Source of the DNA: Brevibacillus choshinensis
GTDB taxonomy: Bacteria; Bacillota; Bacilli; Brevibacillales; Brevibacillaceae
Direction: 5' to 3'
Assembly: GCF_001420695.1 (NCBI RefSeq)
Contig: NZ_LJJB01000013.1
Location: 1,267,001 to 1,331,000 of the forward strand
DNA: 64,000 bases
Part shown: one piece after another, positions 60,425-64,000 of the stretch
Numbering within the stretch: the first letter of the stretch is position 1
Layout of the letters: the number at the start of each line of letters is the position of its first letter
Notes under the pieces: model-generated
The model's input: only the letters and a program-made list of their open reading frames with translations
Told to the model about the DNA's origin: nothing
Database searches by the model: none
Translations under genes and position numbers: made by a program

Positions 60425-61312
60425 ATGCTTCTGCTACTCGAACATATCTTTTTAGGTATCGTGCAAGGCTTGACCGAATTCTTGCCCATTTCCAGTACTG
60501 GTCACCTCGTCCTGTTCCGCAAGCTATTTGGCTTGCAAGAAGCAGGTCTGTTATTCGATACGATGTTGCATCTAGGGACACTCATTGCCGTGGTCATCGT
60601 CTTTTGGCGGCAAATTCAATACATCCTCACACATCCTTTTAGCAAGCTGACGAAGCTACTAGTTGTCGGCACGATTCCGACAGCCGTCATCGGTCTCGCC
60701 TTTGAGGACTATTTTGAAGAAATCTCGCGAACCGGCGTCACGATCGGCTGGGAGTTTCTCGTGACTGGCGCCATAATCTGGGGAGTGGAATCCATGCGCC
60801 GAGGACGCCGCACCTTTGACCAGATCAGTTACACGGACGCCTTGATTATTGGCACCCTGCAAGGAGCTGCCATCCTCCCGGCCATTTCCCGTTCCGGACT
60901 TACCATTGCCGGTTCCCTCATGCGTGGGATCGATCGAGCAGATGCGGCTCGTTTTTCGTTCTTGCTCTCCTTGCCGGCCATCTTAGGGGCATGCGTCCTG
61001 CAAACAGCCAAGCTCGCCAAAGCGCCATTAGAGACTTCTCTACTGATCCCGATGATCGTCGGCACGATGTTTTCGGCAATCGCCGGCTATTTCGCCATTC
61101 GCTGGATGCTGAAAATCATCAGTACGGGCTCCATGAAAGGCTTTGCCATCTATGTATGGATCTTGGGGATCATCATTCTCGCCTTCCAGTGGTGGGGTGG
61201 TAACCAAGATATAGGTAAAGCCAGCTACAGAGAGCCGGCTTTTCATTTGCTTTCTTCCTTATCAGGATACCGGCTCGCCACGAGTTTCCCGACTAGAATC
61301 ACGATCCCGTAA
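60425..61312 (+). CDS. uppP: undecaprenyl-diphosphatase, UppP/BacA family
   Basis: 295 residues, eight membrane helices. Catalytic loops LGIVQGLTEFLPISSTGHLVL and ILPAISRSGLTIAGSLMRGI (E/R/S residues of BacA) are both present. It recycles undecaprenyl-diphosphate for cell-wall synthesis and gives bacitracin tolerance. ATG follows AGGAGTG at 8 nt. The C-terminus carries about 35 extra residues (DIGKASYREPAFHLL ... TRITIP) that overlap the convergent small gene by 70 bp, so the stop seems to have shifted; family members usually end near the last helix. Confidence 0.92.
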   Translation: MLLLLEHIFLGIVQGLTEFLPISSTGHLVLFRKLFGLQEAGLLFDTMLHLGTLIAVVIVFWRQIQYILTHPFSKLTKLLVVGTIPTAVIGLAFEDYFEEISRTGVTIGWEFLVTGAIIWGVESMRRGRRTFDQISYTDALIIGTLQGAAILPAISRSGLTIAGSLMRGIDRADAARFSFLLSLPAILGACVLQTAKLAKAPLETSLLIPMIVGTMFSAIAGYFAIRWMLKIISTGSMKGFAIYVWILGIIILAFQWWGGNQDIGKASYREPAFHLLSSLSGYRLATSFPTRITIP

Positions 61313-61449
61313 AAGGCAGCAGCCAGTATAGAAGTCCCTAGCCACGTCGGCGTCCCCAGTGCCAAATACAACAAGGCGTGAGCGATCCAAATGCCTGCCA
61401 ACCACGCGAGGACGTTCATACGGTTGAAAAAGCTCATCAGACTACGCAA
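61243..61449 (-). CDS. small membrane protein, family not recognised
   Basis: About 68 residues from a TTG at 61449 (GGGAGGTG 10 nt upstream); a longer version from 61476 is possible. Two hydrophobic segments (VLAWLAGIWIAHALLYLAL and LGTSILAAAFYGIVILVGKLV) and a charged tail (SRYPDKEESK). Convergent with and overlapping the end of uppP. Confidence 0.6.
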   Translation of the reverse strand: MRSLMSFFNRMNVLAWLAGIWIAHALLYLALGTPTWLGTSILAAAFYGIVILVGKLVASRYPDKEESK

Positions 61450-61522
61450 ATCGACTTGCACCTCCCACCAATCCATCTATTTATGTTATAGCCGATGAGC
61501 TGGTGTTTTATCCCCCTTGTAT

Positions 61523-61870
61523 TCAACCAAGTTCGAGGTGTAGAGGATCGACTGCGAAGCCTGCCCGCTCCAGAATGTCTGCCAATACTTGCAGCGGCGT
61601 ATTCGCTACTTCCCCGTACATTTTTTGCGTGTGCAGCTGTATCGCCTGAGGGAAATCTTCCATTAAGTGTGCACGTAATTTTTTCCCACTAAAGTCTTCA
61701 TCCGTGAACAGATACACTTCCTCAGCTTCTTGGGTTAGTTGGACGAGCTCCTCTCCCTTTTCAGGGCTATAGGTCCCATACGTGCACAGAATCGTAACGG
61801 GCTCCGCCAATACTTTCAGTAGCCGCTCCCTATCCGTTTTTCCTTCCACAATAATGACACAATCTGCCAT
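61523..61870 (-). CDS. small stand-alone TOPRIM domain protein
   Basis: 115 residues. TOPRIM signature: conserved Glu in VIIVEGKTDRERLLKVL and the DxD-like motif LFTDEDFSGKKLR. Stand-alone small TOPRIM proteins occur in Bacillota next to repair or RNA-processing genes; function unassigned (related to RNase M5/OLD-type nuclease domains). ATG follows GGGGGGATC. Confidence 0.83.
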   Translation of the reverse strand: MADCVIIVEGKTDRERLLKVLAEPVTILCTYGTYSPEKGEELVQLTQEAEEVYLFTDEDFSGKKLRAHLMEDFPQAIQLHTQKMYGEVANTPLQVLADILERAGFAVDPLHLELG

Positions 61871-62023
61871 TCCCGATCCCCCCTGCTCCGCTTCTTTGTC
61901 TTTGTAGTATACCTGTCATTTCCGTTCCTAACATCCTGGGCAAGATGTGGATGAGTAGGTCACCCGATTGTTTGGCATCGTATAGGGGAACCCGACAAAA
62001 CGGTTGAAGAAGGAGCGATCCAC

Positions 62024-62185
62024 ATGTCCAAATGGAAAAGCGCGAAAAACTTGAATCAAAAAGGCTTGGCTGTCACGGGCTTGACCAGCAGCACCGTCGC
62101 GGACGACACCCACACAGAAAGTAACCAAGGATCATCTCAACAACAGCAAAATCAACAAAACCAAACTTCCTCCAGCGAATCATAA
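62024..62185 (+). CDS. small Gln/Ser-rich hydrophilic protein, family not recognised
   Basis: 53 residues: basic N-terminus MSKWKSAKNLNQKGLAVTG, then an acidic, Gln-, Asn- and Ser-rich tail. ATG is 7 nt after AAGGAGCG and a strong terminator overlaps the stop codon, so it is very likely expressed. Composition is reminiscent of small spore proteins, but no family was recognised. Confidence 0.65.
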   Translation: MSKWKSAKNLNQKGLAVTGLTSSTVADDTHTESNQGSSQQQQNQQNQTSSSES

Positions 62186-62213
62186 AGAAGCCGAACTCCG
62201 GCTTCTTTTTTTC
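62185..62213 (+). terminator. terminator of the 53-residue gene
   Basis: AAGAAGCCG / CGGCTTCTT stem, short loop, then T7. Confidence 0.85.
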
Positions 62214-62335
62214 ATCTCGCATCCCAACACGCATCCTCGCACAAGTATGAATCCCTTTACTTTCCCCGTCGCCCTTGCTAATCTTTAGATAAAAATTATT
62301 TTTTTGAATATTTGACAAGACAAAGGAGATCAGGT

Positions 62336-63577
62336 GTGGAAGCTTCGTTATGGAAAAACAGCTCGTTCCTGAAGCTATGGCTCGCACAGATGACAGCCAA
62401 CATCGGAGATCAGTGCTACAGCTTTGCTTTGCTCTGGTATTTGCTGCAGGCGACAAAATCAGGAGCTGCCCTCAGCTTGCTCGCTATTCCTGAGATGGTC
62501 GCTGGCCTCCTGTTCTATCTGATAGGAGGCGTGCTCGCTGACAGATACAGCCCTCGCCTGCTAATGGTAGGCGCCGACGTCGCGCGAATTGCGGTGGTCA
62601 TTTCTGTAGGAGTCATGGCTGCTTTAGGAATCGAGCAATTTGCTTTCTTTTTAGCTGCACAGTTTTTGCTTGGCGTTTTTTCTAGCTTGTTTCAGCCAGC
62701 CCGGACAGTGGCTCTCAAAAGCATTATCCCGATGGAACAACTGAGCCGTGCAAACGGGATTCTGGACACAACCTTTCGCACCATTCGAATTTTGGCACCG
62801 ATGACGATCGGATTACTCGCATCAACAGTTCCACTTTCGACACTCTTTTTCGTGAATGCCGCCAGCTATCTTCTCTCCGTTCTTTTTATCTTCGCGATTC
62901 GCCATTCGCTAAAGAGTCAAACGGATGGTCCAACAAGCAAGCTGACTGTCCAGCAGTACAAAAAGGATATCGCCACCGGAGTGAGTGAGCTTCGTCAGAA
63001 TCGCTATTTGTTTCAAATCCTGTTGTTCGGCAATCTGGGATATCTAGTCTGGCTCGTCACCTACAATGTCGGCTTTCCTTTTCTAGCTGAACGCATGGAG
63101 CAAGGGAACGGCAGTACCCTCGCCATGCTGATGGGCTTTTACGGGATTGGTAACTTGCTGGGAAGTCTTTTTATGTCACGTGCGTACTATACCCGTCATT
63201 TATTTGTCATCCTGATCGGCTGGTTGATGCAGGCGGGCGGTTTTCTGTTCTTGACGGCAGGCGCCTCATTTCATTGGATTGCCTTTTTAGGAGCTGCTCT
63301 CGCCGGAGTCGGTGGGCCACTTATCGGGATTCCGACTGTGACCGCCATTCAAGTAAAAGCAACGGATTCCAATGTCGGGAAAGTGTACGCCATCAATATG
63401 CTGATGTTTACCTTCTTCGGCATGCTGTCGAGCAGTCTGGGTGCGATCTGGCTCGGGAAGCTTCCAGTAGAACAGCTCTTCCTGATCAGCGGCTTGTTTT
63501 TAACAGCTTTGACGATTGTCGGACTGCTCGTGGAAAAACGTAACGTAACCACAAAACACCAATCTTTCGACGCGTAG
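62336..63577 (+). CDS. MFS transporter (enterobactin-exporter/Mef-like, 12 TM)
   Basis: 413 residues. FLKLWLAQMTANIGDQCYSFALLWYLL opens helix 1; motif-A region GGVLADRYSPRLLMVGAD; PARTVALKSIIPMEQLSRANGILDT in the helix 4-5 region. The GTG at 62336 is preferred (AAAGGAGA about 8 nt upstream) over the TTG at 62312 that overlaps that site. Related to macrolide efflux pumps; substrate unknown. Its own terminator overlaps the 3' end. Confidence 0.87.
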   Translation: MEASLWKNSSFLKLWLAQMTANIGDQCYSFALLWYLLQATKSGAALSLLAIPEMVAGLLFYLIGGVLADRYSPRLLMVGADVARIAVVISVGVMAALGIEQFAFFLAAQFLLGVFSSLFQPARTVALKSIIPMEQLSRANGILDTTFRTIRILAPMTIGLLASTVPLSTLFFVNAASYLLSVLFIFAIRHSLKSQTDGPTSKLTVQQYKKDIATGVSELRQNRYLFQILLFGNLGYLVWLVTYNVGFPFLAERMEQGNGSTLAMLMGFYGIGNLLGSLFMSRAYYTRHLFVILIGWLMQAGGFLFLTAGASFHWIAFLGAALAGVGGPLIGIPTVTAIQVKATDSNVGKVYAINMLMFTFFGMLSSSLGAIWLGKLPVEQLFLISGLFLTALTIVGLLVEKRNVTTKHQSFDA

Positions 63578-63599
63578 TCTGAAGGATTGGTGTTTTCAT
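63553..63599 (+). terminator. terminator overlapping the MFS stop codon
   Basis: Perfect 12-bp inverted repeat AAAACACCAATC with its complement; one arm lies inside the last codons of the gene. Confidence 0.7.
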
Positions 63600-63639
63600 T
63601 ATGATTTGTTAGAAAAATGCGGGAAGGTCACCCGTGTCC

Positions 63640-64000
63640 TTTAATTTGTGGTCGATCAGACTGTAGTGGAGGCGAGGAAAAAGGAGAAAACGCTCCAGCT
63701 TCATGGGAACACCTACTCGGGGGCATCCCTGTCCATCTCCATGAAAAAAAACGAAACCGCGTCCAAAGCAGCCGTCTCAGGGAGCTACTCAGAGGTGGAC
63801 GTTTAAAAGCGTGTTTCGCTTTTTTCCCTTGAATATCAGCAAAAAAATAGTCTGATAGAAACTACACTTGCTCGCAGGAGAAGCAGGTTTCCAGGCGGAG
63901 CGACTTCGGAACCCCGCTTAGCGGAACAACGAATTCACGGGATCAAGAAGCGGTAGCTCTGTGTTCGCTGCGAAGCGGCTACTACTTTACCGCTTCCCCG
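63640..64000. repeat. dispersed foldback repeat, copy B (cut by window end)
   Basis: Module 1 at about 63649-63690 and module 2 at 63856-64000 match copy A; the window ends exactly where copy A continues with its closing arm. The linker between modules is 165 nt here against 65 nt in copy A, and includes its own AAAAGCG/CGCTTTT hairpin with a T-run. In module 2 the local hairpin CCGC-TTA-GCGG is perfect here and weaker in A. No protein-coding gene is supported. Confidence 0.8.

Noticed and set aside
1-64000. CRISPR arrays, phage genes, toxin-antitoxin pairs, complete insertion sequences, rRNA or tRNA genes
   Set aside because: None was seen on reading both strands; the only mobile-like element is the foldback repeat, which has no transposase.

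Overview
The window reads as chromosomal DNA of an aerobic, endospore-forming Bacillota, most likely a Brevibacillus or a close relative in the Paenibacillaceae. This is inferred from gene content: a tricistronic nutrient-germinant receptor with a sigma-G-type promoter, the bacillithiol deacetylase BshB2 with its YojF partner, two futalosine-pathway menaquinone genes, a YtpB-type terpene synthase, YlaF, YitT, CvfB, and strong AGGAGG-type ribosome binding sites with many TTG/GTG starts. No rRNA, tRNA, CRISPR array, phage block or intact insertion sequence was seen.

Layout. 1-5 kb: a 5'-truncated 23S rRNA uracil methyltransferase, small stress or metabolism genes (VOC, DJ-1/PfpI, GNAT) and a branched-polyamine synthase (BpsA family). 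Behind a candidate structured small RNA at 5085-5300 follow an SDR gene and the gerB-gerA-gerC operon (6.2-10 kb). 10-18 kb: yojF-bshB2, a histidine phosphatase, a 1065-residue secreted multi-Ig protein, a DHA2-type MFS pump, a leaderless Cu/Zn superoxide dismutase and the first copy of a dispersed foldback repeat. 18-26 kb: mqnB-mqnD, a VOC protein, a nitroreductase behind an operator-like palindrome, a cold-shock gene with a long leader hairpin, an EutH-like permease with a long structured leader, ynfA, an FkbM methyltransferase, SRPBCC and yitT. 26-34 kb: a two-component system divergent from an ABC-2 exporter, a HAD hydrolase, a thioesterase, and DinB-GNAT-leader peptide-EamA.

34-46 kb: an operon of an iron-type alcohol dehydrogenase, a HisC-like aminotransferase and a TauABC-like ABC importer whose binding-protein gene carries one in-frame TGA; then a Ser/Thr-rich lipoprotein, a second two-component system, brnQ, an AlkA-type glycosylase and proline dehydrogenase. 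46-51 kb: a sigma-54 activator divergent from proline dehydrogenase, with a -24/-12 promoter and an upstream inverted repeat between them, then a winged-helix regulator, an MFS pump and a decayed sugar dehydrogenase. 51-60 kb: a PilZ protein, ylaF, ytpB, a GlnK/GlnL-like two-component system divergent from a TAXI-TRAP transporter, and cvfB. 60-64 kb: uppP, small genes, an MFS pump and the second, window-truncated copy of the foldback repeat.

The most informative observations are regulatory or architectural: the GlnL-type operator in front of the TAXI-TRAP genes, the complete sigma-54 module for proline dehydrogenase, the leader-peptide attenuator before an EamA exporter, the structured RNA upstream of bpsA, the nonsense codon inside an otherwise intact importer operon, and the two-copy foldback element.
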